This document shows positions 20,800 to 34,005 of a DNA stretch of 64,000 nt, in pieces. The notes beneath the pieces were generated by a model, which did no database searches, had not been told where the DNA came from, and saw only the letters and a list, made by a program, of their open reading frames with translations. The translations under genes were made by a program, and so were the position numbers. Numbering within the stretch: the stretch's first letter is position 1; the number at the start of each line of letters is the position of its first letter. Source of the DNA: Gautieria morchelliformis. Its lineage: Eukaryota > Basidiomycota > Agaricomycetes > Gomphales > Gomphaceae. Location of the stretch: assembly GCA_015179125.1 (NCBI GenBank), contig WHVA01000129.1, forward strand, positions 124,001-188,000. The letters run 5' to 3'.

Positions 20800-23700
20800 C
20801 ATCACCCTTTTTTTCACGTGCACTCTATGCCACATCTATTCGTGGGACAGCCTCACCGTTTCGAAGGTCGCCTGCCCCCGCACCGAACATTTTCTCAGAC
20901 TCCTGCCCCACTTGGCAGGCCTGCCCTATTCCCCTTCATGGGATAACCACCCCTCTCTACAGACTCCTGCCCCACTTGGTGGGCCTGCCCTATTCCCCTT
21001 CGTGTGACAACCCCCCTTTCAACACCCCTCTCTACAGATTCCTGCCTCACCTGGCGGGCCTGAGCCTTGTTTATTCGCGGGACAGCCTTACCCCTTCATG
21101 GGTCACCCTTCCCCGTACCAATCCTTTGCACAGCTTTCTACCCTACTTGGCGGACCTGGACCTTCTCCCCCACTAGACTCTGACTCATTTTCCACGACTC
21201 TTGCCCATACCTGTTTTACCCCTCCGAATAACAACCCTATCAACTCTGTACCACCGGCATGTTTATTCGCCTCTATTAGCTCCCATTCCGATTCATCCTT
21301 CATCATCCATGTACACCTTCCCGGTCTCTCTAACTCTATCCCTACTCTCATCGACTCTGGTGTACATCGCTCTGTTCACCGATCGCTCTCTCCCTTTTCA
21401 ATGGGAAGCCAGCCACTGCTGGTTTCATTCACGAATATCTAGATACTGGTCTCACTTTCAGCGACTCCTCTTTGCAGGACATTTCGCTACTTGTCACAAA
21501 GTTACACCCTTTGGCCGCAATCTTGGGCTTCCGTGGCTTCGCTCTACGAAACCCACTATCGATTGGGGCTCCCTCTCAATCACCTTTCCTTCTGGCACCG
21601 ATTCCATGCTCCCACGTATGATGGTCGCCATGTCCTGTACGATGATTTCCCCGCCGGCTATCTTCAACAGTATCCCCGAACTTCACACTCCGTCGATGAC
21701 TTTGCCACCGCCAGTTCCTGGTTCGCATTCGTCCCCGCCATCCTTGGGTTATGTCCCGAACACGGCGATTGGACCACTCTCCTACATCCCGGTCCTTTCA
21801 CCGGACGCCTCTTCTTCGCCCGCTCCTATTCCAAATCTTTCTGGTTACGAACAGATGTTCGACGTGGATGGTGAACCATTACATCTCTCAAACAAGCCAA
21901 TCGAGAATCACTCCTCTGAGTCCTCCATATCGCTTCCTGACAATCTCATCCATCTATTTTCAGTCACGAAAGAAAGCATAATAGAAACCGAACCTATTCG
22001 ACCAAAGACAGAGCCCATTCCGAGTCATTCTCGCCCCTGTACACCATGTACACAATCACTGATCGATGACCACCTCCCATTCCATTCTTCACCTCCTGAT
22101 CGACCTCCGACGAGGAGGGCAATGCAGCATATAAGCCTAATAAGTGCGGCCGCCTTCGAGCTAATCATGAAACTCGGCGAAGAGGAAACCTTCATGTTAA
22201 ACATGCACCCTTCCATCCCTGAGCCAACTTTGCTTTGCGCTGTAGGCAACGCACCAGCCCCGACCACACTCCTCCATGAAAACCCTCTACCAAAGGACAA
22301 GTTAGAGATGTTCAGGGCTGTGGTACCAGAGGAGTACCACGACTTCTTCGATATCTTCTCGCGTGCTAAAGCCAAAGACCTGCCTCCACATCGCCCTTAT
22401 GACCACACCATCGAGATCGAGAACGATGGCACGCCACCTCACGGTCCATATACCCACTCTCAAACAGCGAATTAGAAGCGCTCCGCGAATATCTCAAAGA
22501 CATGCTTGGCAAGGGATTTATCCGCTCCTCCCAATCACCTGGTGGCACCCCTGTTGTGTTCGCAAAGAAGAAGGATGGTACACTGCGAATGTGTGTGGAC
22601 TATCGAGGGTTGAATTATATCAGGTGAAAGAACAAGTACCCTATCACACTGATTCCGAGCCTTATTGACCAACTCAAAAGTGCGAACGTCTATACCAAAT
22701 TCAACCTTCACGCCGGGTTCAATAATGTTCGGATCGCCTCTGGCCAGGAGTGGAAGACAGCCTTCTGAACTCGATATGGGTCCTTCGAATATCTCGTCAT
22801 GCCGTTCGGGTTAACGAACACCCCAGCGACATTCCAGCACTTCATTAATGACATCTTCCAAGACACGGCTGACGTCTTCGTTGTAGTCTACCTTGATGAC
22901 ATCCTTATCTTCTCCAAGAACAGGAAGGATCACTTGGAACATGTCCGAATGGTCCTCGCTCGTCTTTGGAAGCACAACCTCTTCATAAAACCCGAGAAGT
23001 GCCTCTTCCATTCGAACTGGGTTGAATTTCTCGGATTCATCATCTCTCCTGCTGGGGTCTCCATGGACGTCGAAAAGACAGCTGCAATCACAAAGTGGCC
23101 GGTACCGACGAACATTCGTGAAGTCCAATCGTTCCTGGGCTTTGCGAACTTCTACAGAAGATTCATCATTTCGTTCTCAGACATTGTCCTGCCACTCACT
23201 CGCCTGACCAGGAAGGATACTCCGTTCGCCTGGGACGCGAAGCAGCAGGAGGCTTTCGAAGCACTCAAAGCCGTGTTCTCAAAGGCCCCAGTCCTCATCC
23301 ACTTCAGCCCGAGTAACCTGATCATCATCGAAACAGACGCCTCTGACTACGCCATCACCGCCATCATCTCCCAGATCACCCCCTCTGATGGTGATATCCA
23401 CCCGATTGCCTTCTATTCGCGTGGAATGGCACCTGCCGAGATGAACTATGAGATCTATGACAAGGAGCTGCTCGCCATCTTTTGTGCCTTCAAGCAATGG
23501 CGAAACTACCTCGAAGGGGCATCCCATATCATCCTCATCCTCTCTGACCACAAGAACCTTGAGTACTTCGCGACTACAAAACAGCTGACCCGACGACAGG
23601 TCCGTTGGTCCGAACACCTGTCAGGGTTCAACTACATCATTCGCTACCGAGCTGGGCGACTTGGCACAAAGCCGGATGCATTGATCCATCGGGGCGACGT

Positions 23701-23947
23701 GTACCCTAAAGGGGGGGATGGTGCTTATGCATTGGCAAATCCCCACAACTTCCAGTCGATGTTTAAGACCGGGCAACTCATTCGCGCCATCATCCTTGAC
23801 TCTGCATCACTGTTGACATCCATCCAACAGGGCCAGTTGACCGATCCCTTGTCCTCAGCCCACATCACTCGTCTTCAGTCTCAGTCATTGGCAATCACCC
23901 CTTCGAATGTGAAGCCAGACCCCTGTGAAATACCCCCAGAAACCTAA
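20800..23947 (+). pseudogene. pol: Gypsy-A gag/protease remnant and RT-RNase H
   Basis: 20860-21180 is a degenerate region of repeated units (TPAPLGRPALFPF and similar). A protease-like LPGLSNSIPTLIDSG follows (about 21318-21362), with later frameshifts. From about 22300 the pol frame is clear: [52 protein letters not shown], in-frame TGA codons at about 22625 and 22767, LVMPFGLTNTPATFQHFIND, the catalytic YLDDILIF (22889-22912), EFLGFIISPAGV, SFLGFANFYRRFI, then RNase H ETDASDYAITAI, YDKELLAI and LSDHKNLEYF. The last 382 codons (22799-23947) are open. The frame ends after ALIHRGDVYP; no integrase zinc finger or DDE core follows. Confidence 0.85.
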
Positions 23948-24057
23948 AGCTTAGACGTTTACGAAAACCCAAGAAAACGACACTCTGTTCACATTCTACC
24001 TATAGATTCAACTCCCTTAATCAATCTCCTCTCAATCCTCACCCAACTCCCTTCGAC

Positions 24058-24604
24058 TCATTCTACTCCTGCAACCGACGCCTCGTCAGACGCTCCGAGC
24101 TCCCCACCAACTTCTTCGCTCCCCCCTCGATGGCTAGTTAGAGTACCCAAGGGTTGTGGGTTGTACTTAGCCATCGCCCCGACCATGCCCCTCGCTATCC
24201 GTGCCCTCTTACCTTCTCCATGAGGAGCAAAGCAGATGCGCAGTTGCGTCACTCAAACAGGCTCTGTAGCTTCCCCCGATCCATGCGCACCCCCGGCTGA
24301 CTGCGAAACAGACAAGGGGACTTCACTGAATGCATTACCGGGTTAGCATGGTTGTCACAGAAGTAATCGAGAAAACCATACCTTCCGGGTCCTTCCTAGT
24401 CACCTCCCTTGCTTCACACCCCCTCGATGTCAGCGTAAAGTTCGGAGCCGGAGTCAAATCGATATCAACTTCTGCGGGTACCGGTTCCAATAGCGATGCC
24501 GAACTCTCCAACCACACCCTCACTTTCTGGATCTCCTTCACCAACTCATCTACTTCGGATGGTCTTTCAAACATTTGATCGACCACCTCCTCGCCCTGTA
24601 GCAT
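24058..24604 (-). pseudogene. Possible antisense, intron-containing ORF near the 3' end of Gypsy-A
   Basis: On the minus strand an open frame starts at 24604 (MLQGEEVVDQMFERPSEVDE), with helical, charged composition. A GT-AG intron can be read at about 24380-24327 (GTATGGTT...GCATTCAG). A second open stretch (VTQLRICFAPHGEGKRARIA... to 24058) follows, separated by one TGA near 24252. It matches no family I recognise. It lies between the RNase H end and the polypurine tract on the strand opposite to pol. It could be an accessory antisense gene of the element, a captured host fragment, or a chance frame. Confidence 0.35.
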
Positions 24605-25471
24605 TTTCCAAAGCTCCTCCTAGACCTCATCATTGAGCGAACGAAAACTAATAGAAAACAGAGCGGTACTCACTTGAACTCATGCCGCATTGACCAAACA
24701 CTGCTCCACATCCCCACGCAACTCTCCCCGAAGCTCCGGCCTAACCTTCGACACGGTTTGCGATCGATCGAGGAGAACTGAGTACCCAGGCGTCGTCATA
24801 GGGGCAGTACGCTTGGCTTGGGTGCTTAGATGGATCCCATAGCCCCGTTCCGCGCCGCGTTTTTAAACAGAAAAAGAAGTTGTGCACAGGCCATGCAGCT
24901 ACGCAGGGCCCAGACTTCAGAGATCCCATCGGGGGACCCATTACGTCTTTAACGGTTCCGCCCCACCGTAGGACGCAGCATCGTTGGACTCCGAAGCTAG
25001 GAGGGGTGTACTGTCATGACCTGTCTATTTCTCTTACCCCGCTGCCTCTACATGCCCCCTCGTCATTCCCTAGCATCTTTGCCAGAGTCCGCCTCACCCT
25101 CCGACCACTCCTCCTCTATGTCCACTCTATTCGCTATTCGCTGCTCGCACATTTCGCCAGCAGGCACGCCATCAAATACGATAAATACCATTTACCCGGC
25201 GTGATGGTTCATCACTAACCCCATCATCTTCTTAATCCAACCCCTTTGGGTGGTCATATGGCCAAAGTGTGTTCGCGGGACGTCCCTTCTGTAGGTCGTG
25301 TGGGATCAACCCAGTAGACGAAGAGTCCGTGCAGGGTAGCATGTATGCGGGTTCCAAGACATGGTTTTGTACATAAGTGCCTTCGCCACTTTTACCCTCC
25401 GTCGTTTCATGTTTGCACTCTTCCCTCACTCTATTGTATGTTTATTCCATCTACTTAGTATCATGACTGCG

Positions 25472-27475
25472 TGTTACGACTGTTCCGATCAACCATCTCC
25501 GCCACCTCCGCATATCACCCGCACCACCTCCGCACCACCTCTGACTCTATTCCGACATCCACAACATCCGCAGCCCTCTACCTTGACCCCTTGTACTTTC
25601 AGTACCCCTGGCCACCTCCAGATACCAGCCCCCATACTCGACCCTGAACACAGCAAGATACCATTTCCGTAGTTCCATTTCTTCCAATGCCTATTGTACT
25701 TACTCACCTTGTTCTTTGCCATTGTACTTACCCTACCCTGCACCCCCCTTGTTGTCAAGATTGGTTTTTAGGCGTTAATATCGTGTATTAGTGAACACAG
25801 CGAATGCCCAAATAACTTGTGCGAATAAGTATGCTGTTCGGCGAATAGGTGAACCAACAAATGTTCACAAGATAAGAGGGTTGCCCGAACGGGGCTCGCC
25901 CTATCTACAGTCGTAGCGAAATAGCCCACGACACTTGACGATGTAACGTGCAAGGTATCACGGAAGGGTCGTCTAAGTTTGACAATCCCTTCGCCGGCGA
26001 AGGTGCTCCTTCGGAGCCCTTCGCCAACAGCACAGAAAATAGTTCAAAGGCTAAGGTAATGAAGATGAAGTATGAGAACTCACCAGTGATGCCTAAGTCT
26101 TTTGCTGGTTGAAGATAGAAATCTCCAAGAGAAGGCTCAAGACGATGATCACAGCGAGGTCAAGTTTGCACAAGATAGACGACGTATGATAATTGAACTG
26201 GGGAATATACATGTGAGTGTAAACTACTTATGCCAAATGCTCGTGAGGCATCAGCGAATAGGAAAGAGGCCGTCATGAGTCAGGGTTGGATAGGGGTGCG
26301 CAGTCATGATACAACATAGATGAAATAAACGTATAATAGAATGAGAGAAGAGGGAGAACATGAAACGACGGAGGGTGAAGGTGGCGAAGACACCTATGTA
26401 CAAAATCATGTCTTGGGACCCGCATATACACCGCCCTGCACGGGTTCTTCATCTACTGGGTTGATCCCACATGACCTACGGGTAGGACGTCCCATGAACG
26501 CACCCTGCTCATATGAACACCAAAAGGGGGTTGGATTGAGAAGCCGATGGAGTTACTGATGAGCCATCATGCTGGGTAGGGATGTCGATCGTAATTTGAT
26601 GGTGTGCCTGCTGGCGAATGATGCGAGTAGCGAAAGGTCGTCCGGCGAAATGCGAGGAGGAGCGAACAGCGATAGAATAGAGGAGGAGAGGTCGAGGATG
26701 AGGGCGAAGCCGAGCGAACATGGGAGAGGAGTAGCGAAAGGGGAAATGGGGGTAACAAGGTGCAGGAAATACACAGGTCATGACAATCCGACCATCAGAA
26801 CACCATCAGAAGAGGGTCGAGCAGAGGAGGTGATAGGCCCAGTGATGACTGCCAAGTCAGTCCAAGGACGTTGATCGTGCATTTGATGGCGTGGCTATGG
26901 GAATTGGCGCGAACGACGAGAATCGGTTGCCGAACATGATAATGGCGATCGGAGCGAACACGGAGATGGAGTGAGAAATGGGAGAATAGAGCGCCTGAAT
27001 ATCAGAAATAAACGCGTCATGACACTTGTCATCCCATTGTTCCACATTAGTTACTTGCCCCCTATGTCTATCCGATTCCCGCACTCTCCGGAATTTGCTT
27101 AGTATCATACCATTACCTGTTGCTTCTGCTCTTTGTATAAAACTCCCTCATGTATGTCTCCGTTCTGCAATCAGATAATCGAGTTCGATACGTGATTCCC
27201 TTTGCACTGTCTCCTGTTCTTAACACAGTGAGTTTTGCTAGCCTTGTCTCCCTCCGTCCTCAAACCTCTGTCCTCCGCCTCTTCCGCCTCCTCTGACCTT
27301 TGTTCTCCGACCCTCGACCCTCGACCTTCAGTACTCTGTTCCCAACTTCCGCCTTCTCCGATATCCGCAAGTCAATTCCGAAATACTTAGGACGGTAGTT
27401 CATCAGGGGCGCAACACATAAGTTGAAGCCATTGTCCTTTCCAGTTCCGACCTCCAGGAATTCTGATATGTAACA
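25472..27475 (+). mobile_element. Solo LTR-E nested in the 3' LTR of Gypsy-A
   Basis: Starts TGTTACGACTGTTCC and ends CTGATATGTAACA; its own length is about 727 bp after removal of the LTR-A at 25753-27024. The duplication CTGCG is at 25467-25471 and 27476-27480, and the interrupted LTR-A sequence (ATGACTGCGCACCCC) is restored when it is removed. It is related to LTR-B (same ends and TATA region, TTTGTATAAAAC) but differs in U3. Confidence 0.85.
25753..27024 (-). mobile_element. Solo LTR-A nested in LTR-E
   Basis: Minus-oriented LTR starting TGTCAAGATTGG and ending GTCATGACA, with perfect 5-bp duplication CTTGT (25748-25752 and 27025-27029). It belongs to a subfamily with an extra CGCCGGCGAAGGTGCTCC segment near 25992, shared with the copy at 29414. 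Confidence 0.9.
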
Positions 27476-29413
27476 CTGCGCACCCCTATCCAACCCTGAC
27501 TCACAATGGCCTCTTTCCTATTCGCTGATACCTTACGAGCATTCGATATAAGTAGTTTACATTCGCATGTATATTCCCCAGTTCAATTATCATACGTTGT
27601 CCATCTTGTGCAAAACTTGACCTCACTGTGATCATCGTCTTGAGCCTTTTCTTGGATATTTCTATCTTCAACCAGAAGAGGACTTAGGCATCACTGGTGA
27701 GTTCTCATACTTCATCTTCGTTACCTTAGCCTTTGAACTATTTTCTGTGCTGTCGGCGAAGGGATTGTCGCCACTTAGACAGCCCTTCCGTGACACCTTG
27801 CACGTTACATCGTCAAGTGCCACGGGCTATTTTGCTACGACTGTAGATAGGGCGAGCTCCATTCGGGCAACCCTCTTATCTTGTGAACATTTGTTGGTTC
27901 ACCTATTCGCCGAACAGCATACTTATTCGCACAAGTTATTCGGGCATTCGCTGTGTTCACTAATACACGATATTAACACCCAAAAACCAATCTTGACAGT
28001 GTCCTGCTGTAAAACCTAGTGCCTCTAATCCTCTCTTTAGAGTCTGATGCCAGACTCGTCTTGACTGTTTGAGCCCGTATATCCCTTTGTGTAATTTACA
28101 CACAAGGTGTTCCTGCCCCTTGACGATGAAACCCTCAGGTTGGCGCATGTATACGTCGTCCTCGAGTTTCCCATTAAGGTATGCACCTTGGATGTCGATA
28201 TGTCATAGTTCAAGATCATATCTACAAGTGAGGGCGAGGATGAGTCTGATAGTCGTGAACCTGATAGTAGGTGAGAATGTCTCATTAAAATCGAGCCCTT
28301 CAATCTGTGTGAATCCTTGCACGACGAGTCTCGATTTGAATTTGTCGACTACTCCTAGATTGTCTCACTTGATTCTGAAGACCCATCTGTTTCCAACAAT
28401 GTTGGTGTTGGGAGGTCTCTCGACTAGTGTCCAGGTGTGGTAGCCCATGAGGGCATCGTACTCCACCTGGCACGAGGGTCTCCAGTATTCTGCTTCTGGT
28501 GAGTTCATTGCTTCTCTATAACTGTCTGGCTCATCTTCCGCTAGAGTCACGAATACGCTCTCTGTGTATTCGAGATCTGCAATTCCAAAGGCCATTGCGC
28601 CCATCTCCGCTTGCATCGTCTGTAGACATTTGCCCCGTCCATATGTGGAATTGTTAGGGTCGAGCCAAGGACCTTTCTCAAAATCCTTGGGTGCGTGCTC
28701 TGTCTCATCCGATCCTTCGTTCGAAGTGACGTCGGTGGCCGATTCACTTGGCATGTGATCGGATTCAGATTCGTCAATAGAGATCGGTGCGTATCTCGAT
28801 GGCGTGAATGTGATGCATGGCTCTTGATTCAGTGTGTGGGATGGATCTAGTGATGGTATCGTGGCTCGAGTGATAGTGGTAATCAGATTCTTTGTCCAAA
28901 GATCAGGTAAGTCATCATTATCTGTTGCATGTATAGTGACTCTTTCGATGTGATTGGACTCATCGAATATAATGTCCCTTGCTTTTAGGACGGTATGGGT
29001 TTGGGGTATCCACACTTTGTACGCCTTTGAGTTGTCATAGTATCCTACGAAGATGCCTTCCACTGACTTGAATTGATTTTTCAGTCATGTCGCTTTTGGT
29101 ATGAGGGCCCAACATTTTGATCCATAGATCCTGAACCAGTCGATCTTGGGTTTCGTACCCCAGAATGCTTCGTGAGGTGAGATTCCAAGTCGTGAGTGTA
29201 GGATTTGGTGTCTGACGAAATTGATTGTATGCATGGCCGACACCCAAAACCTCCCCGTAAGGCCAGCATCATGTGTGATTGTGAGTGCTCCTTCTTGGAG
29301 TGTTCTATTATATCGCTCAGCGATACCGTTGTGCTCAGGTGTGTGTGGGGAAGTGGTTTCATGGATTATGCCAGACTTAGAGCATATGTCCTGGAATTCC
29401 TGCCCAATGTACT

Positions 29414-30288
29414 TGTCAAGATTGGTTTTTAGGCGTTAATATCGTGTATTAGTGAACACAGCGAATGCCCGAATAACTTGTGCGAATAAGTATGCCGTTC
29501 GGCGAATACGTGAAGCGATGAATGTTCACAAGATAAGAGGGTTGCCCGAATGGGGCTCGCCCTATCTACAGTCGTAGCGAAATAGCCCGCGACACTTGAC
29601 GATGTAATGTGCAAGGTATCACGGAAGGGTCGTCTAAGTTTGACAATCCCTTCGCCGGCGAAGGTGCTCCTTCGGAGCCCTTCGCCAACAGCACAGAAAA
29701 TAGTTCAAAGGCTAAGGTAACGAAGATGAAAAGAGTCCGTGCAGGATGACATGTATGCGGGTCCCAAGACATGGTTTCGTACATAAGTACCTTCGCCACC
29801 TTTACTCTCCGTCGTTTCATGTTCGCACTCCTCCCTCACTCTATAGTATGTTTATTCCATCTCCTTAGTATTATCACTGCGCACCCCTATCCAACCCTGA
29901 CTCGTGACGGCCTCTTCCTTATTCGCTGATACCTTACGAGCATTCGGTATAAGTAGTTTACATTCACATGTACATTCCCCAGTTCAATTATCATATGTCG
30001 TCTATCTTGTGCAAACTTGACCTCGCTGTGAGGGGTTGGATTAAGAAGATGATGGGGTTAGTGATGAATCATCACGCCGGGTAAATGGTATCAATCATAT
30101 TTGATGGCATGCCTGTTGGCAAAATGTGCGAGCAGCGAATAGCGGTTCAGAGAGTGGAGTGAACAGCGAATTGAGTGGATGTAGAGGACGAGTGGTCGAA
30201 GGGTGAGGCGAACTCTGGCGAAGGTGCTAGGGAGTGACGAGGGGGAACATAGAGGCAGTGGGGTAAGGAAAATAGACAGGTCATGACA
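29414..30288 (-). mobile_element. Solo LTR-A with an internal inversion, in copia integrase
   Basis: Bordered by GTACT (29409-29413 and 30289-30293). Both ends are in minus orientation (TGTCAAGATT... and ...GTCATGACA), but about 29730-30029 reads in the opposite direction (GAGTCCGTGCAGGATGACATG to AACTTGACCTCGCTGTGA). Sequence on both sides of the inverted block is deleted relative to complete copies. Removing the LTR joins GEY to the downstream integrase part. Confidence 0.85.
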
Positions 30289-30591
30289 GTACTCTCCTCT
30301 GTTATCACTTCTGATTCTCTTGATAGTGGCATTCTTTTGCCTCGATAACCAGGCTGGGTACAGTCTGAATGAGGCGGCTACGGTGGCACATTCTTTGTTT
30401 TTGAGGAAATCGATGTTGGCGAGGCGAGTCTTTGCCTCAATCCAAGTGACGAAGTATCTGAAATTTCCAATCGATGCCTCGAATGGGCCACATAGATCTG
30501 AGACAATGAGATCTCCTATTTCTTCAGGCAGTTTCTCGATTTTTTTTGAAATGGAGCTCGTGGCTGTTTCCCGTGAGGACAGTTGATACAC

Positions 30592-31251
30592 TGTTACATA
30601 TCGAGATTCCCACTAAGTCGGAACTGGAAAGGACAGCGGCTTCAACTTGTAGGTTGCGCCCCCAATGAACTATCATCCTAAGTATTTCGGAAATGAGTCG
30701 GAAGTCGGAAAGTACTGAACTAAAGGTTGGTCGGAACTTGAGTCGGAACTGAGGCGGAAGGCGGAAGACGGAAGGCAGAGAGACGGAGGTCTTGCTAGAC
30801 TCGCTGTGCTAAGAACAGGAGATGGAACGAAGGAAATCAAGTATCGAAGGCGATTATCTGATTGCAGAATAACAGACATACATGACAAGCTTTTATACAA
30901 AGAGCTGAGACAACAGGTAATGAGATGGTACTAAGCAAATTCCAGGGGAAGTGGAAGTTGAGTAGACAATGCGTGGGAACTAACTAATTGGGAACAATGG
31001 GACTACAAGGGGGGTTCAGGGTAAGGTAAAACAATGGCAAAGAACAAGGGGTTGGGAAAACATATCTGACAATGAAACACAAGGAGGGCTGGACATATGG
31101 TCTTGATGAACGATGAGGCGGGTCCGGTGGTCCGAGTAATAGAGTCGAAAGAACAAGGGACTAGAACAAGGCGCGGAATGTCGGAAATATCGGAGGGGTG
31201 GAAAGTGTTGCGGAACTGAAGGTCAGAAGTCGGAAATGAATGGTCATAACA
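30592..31251 (-). mobile_element. Solo LTR-B in copia pol
   Basis: Complete LTR of 660 bp (TGTTACATATCGAG on the plus strand to GGTCATAACA) with perfect duplication TACAC (30587-30591 and 31252-31256). It interrupts the copia pre-integrase/integrase region at the NPQC zinc-binding segment. Confidence 0.9.
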
Positions 31252-32459
31252 TACACTGAGGATTAGAGCCGTGATGAACTCCTGGATCGAAATTCTTGAC
31301 GGTCTGTAACTTTCTCATGTTCCCGATGGTGTGATAACTCGCGTGTCCTAGTCTATGATGCCATAGAGTAGGGCCGGAGGGTTCTGACTTGAGGTCAGCA
31401 ACTTCGTCTTTGGATTTAATGGGGAATGCAACGTAAGTGTAGAGGTTGTTCTCCTTTGGTCCATATGCTAATCTCTTTCCATCGAGTACTAGCCATGAGA
31501 GGTATTTCCCAAAATGTACGCTGACATTGGAGTTGGTCATTCTCCCTACAGAGAGTAGGTTGTATCTGAGCTTTGGGGCGTAGATGACGTCGACAAGAGT
31601 TATGGGTACATCTTCGAGTTCCCAGTGAGGGTCTGAGACGATTCTGATGCGAATGGTCCCCCGTTGGTCTGCAGTAAAGGACTCCCCGTTGGCTATGTCG
31701 ATTTTAATCGGCAGTATGGCATACATGTCCTGAAACAAATCTTTGTTTCCGGAGATGTGACTGGATGCTGCTGAATCGATCAACCATTTGAACGTGTTAT
31801 CAGAAGGTGAAGATACTGATTCTGTCTTCATGATAACATGGTTGATACACTCGATTTGCTGTGCAGGTGTGTCTAGCATTGCCATCATGATGAGGTTAGT
31901 CGATGTCTGTTCGGCTAATTGTGCTGCATCAGGTGTCGTTCCGGGGGTCGTTCCTACTCTAGTAGCGAAGGCATTTCCAGGTTTTGAGAAGGTAGGGTTA
32001 CTCTGTCCCCTGTTCTTCATCCAAGGTGCCTGACCCTCTGCTCCTCCACACAGCGCATAGCATTGAGCGACGGAATGTCCTTTCCTCCCACAGTTGTTAC
32101 ATACAAACGGTGCTTTTTTTGATGATTTCGATGGGGGAGTATCATTGGCACGTACAGTAGATAGGTTGCTACTCTGATGTCTGCCCTGTGGGGGTTCGAT
32201 TTAGTTTCGCTCGTGCAATAAATGCGGTCGTCATCTGATCTGATAATTCCAGTGAACTCAGATCGGCCAGAAGTTCCGCGCCGCTGGGAGACAGGTCTAT
32301 GGACCGCGGTCCATAGACCACACCATAGACCTCCCCACTAGCACCCATCCCCACACAGATAGATATATAACACGTACACAGATCAATACACTGACGTGTA
32401 TATAATTAGTATACATTGTGGAACTGGGTAAAAAAATTTCATTCTTCAAGTGTTTGGTA

Positions 32460-32924
32460 CAGCATCCGGCCAATGCACCCTGTGCCGCCGCCGCCTCTAC
32501 CACCACTTTCCCAGTTACTCAAAGCCTCTTTCAGGCCCTGCAGAACATGTTTCCAGCGGATCCCAGGGCGCTGGGCCTCGACGGTCCAACGCTCTAGCTT
32601 GAGCGTATACGGCCACTGTTACACAAGGAGTTCCTTGAGCTGGTCTTAGTGCCTGAGGTTTCAATGCTGCTCATTGCTTCTGATCTTGACCTCGATCCTG
32701 ACGGCGCGATGGAGACATGGGAGTCAACTGCCGAGTATGGGCGTCAAACCTTCGTGGCCTCAGACGATGATATTCAGCAAGCGATATCACAAGGAAAAGG
32801 GAAAGGAAAGGCGAAGGTACATGGGAAAGGGGAATGGAAAAAGGGACATGTGAAGGAGGAATCAGAAGAAATACCATACCGAGTGCTGATCCAGGATGAC
32901 CAGGAAATTCTGATTGTTGATTAA
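32460..32924 (+). pseudogene. Fragment resembling an RTC4-like domain C terminus
   Basis: Open apart from one TAG near 32596. It reads HPANAPCAAA, FQALQNMFPADPRALGLDG, then LLHKEFLELVLVPEVSMLLI, ASDLDLDPDGAMETWESTA, EYGRQTF, and a Gly-Lys-rich tail with stop at 32924. The spacing 'F..LVLVPE...LLI..DL....A......S..YG' resembles RTC4-like domains of fungal proteins, but this is pattern memory only. It lies inside the palindrome-ended insert and has no visible start, so it is probably a captured gene piece. Confidence 0.35.
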
Positions 32925-34005
32925 TTAGATGCTAGATGTATCCGCCCAACATCACTACTGGAGACTGGCTTACCTTCCCTTTGCGCAGCTTGCTTGATGA
33001 GACACTCCCTGCCTTTCCTTGTTCCGTTTTATGCTTGTCTTCGAGTTCTCAAGTCTCAAGTGAAAGGTTCAGCATCGCACGACGCATATCGCTGGTTTGT
33101 GTTTGTGGGGGGCTCGGATCCCTATAACTTGAAGTCCTCCGTCTCAAGTGTAGCTGAACAGTCCTTTTCTCTCTCAAGCAAGCCAGCGCCGCAGAAAGAG
33201 TTTTCAATTTGGGTGGGCGTCCACGACCACGGCTCAGAGGATCATCTTCTATCGCGCAAAGAATATTAGCCATCGGCACTTCAGCGTTATCATGTATAAC
33301 ACATACCCGGATGTTCTAGCATGATTTGATCGTCATCTGGAAGGTTGGAGAGGGGACTGTCAGACCTTGGGTATCATGGAATATGGAGGCCGGAAGGGAT
33401 GTGTATCTGGGTCCCATAGACCACTGTTTCGAACTTTGGTGCGTCGAAGCCATGATGCTGAAGGTATCCGTCAGTCTCTTCCATTGGTGGGTTCTTCACT
33501 GTGGCACCATAGGGCACATGGTCTGTCTCAAAGAAAATGTGTGTTCTCTGACTCAGACACGGAACGACATGCCCGTTTATTACAAGTCACAATCGTTCGG
33601 AGTGCCTTCCTGTAATTGCCCTCCTATGCAAACTTCGCTGTCTCAAAGAAAATGTGAATGTTCTCTGACTCAGACACAGAACGACATGCCCGTTTACTAC
33701 AAGTCACTGGCCCACTGAGCGAGACATGAACCCAATGCTAATTCAATCTTGTATATTTTCCGCCGAAGCACGCATTGCAAGACTGTCACACGTGCCGACT
33801 GACGTCAGTACCCTCAAGCTCAACGAGCTTCCAGTTCATTACGTACATGGAACTTCGCCCTGATCAAAGTGACAAATGATAAAGAGCGCCCCTCCGAAAC
33901 TCGCTGAAAGAACGTCAAACTTTGAATACACACCCCGTTCAGCAGACAGCGCGACAGCCAGGGTACCAATAGGTGCATGCTAGGTTGTATAGACCCAAAA
34001 TCACC

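Larger units (their letters stand above)
19381..27998 (+). mobile_element. Gypsy-A retrotransposon with nested LTRs in both of its LTRs
   Basis: The 5' LTR is represented by its last part, 19381-19460 plus 20699-20751, split by an inverted LTR-A (19461-20698). The internal region is 20752-25011. The 3' LTR is 25012-25471 plus 27481-27998, split by LTR-E (25472-27475), which is itself split by an LTR-A. The 3' LTR is preceded by the purine-rich AGGAGGGG and joins copia coding sequence on the right. The internal region has remnants of a repeat-rich leader or gag, protease, RT and RNase H; an integrase was not found. The inserted LTRs and several internal stops show that it is an old copy. LTR-A solo copies elsewhere in the window belong to this family. 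Confidence 0.75.

Noticed and set aside
33526..33710. Direct repeats near 33.5 kb considered as a CRISPR-like or LTR pair
   Set aside because: Only two copies of about 65 bp with a short spacer, in a eukaryotic setting; a simple tandem duplication.
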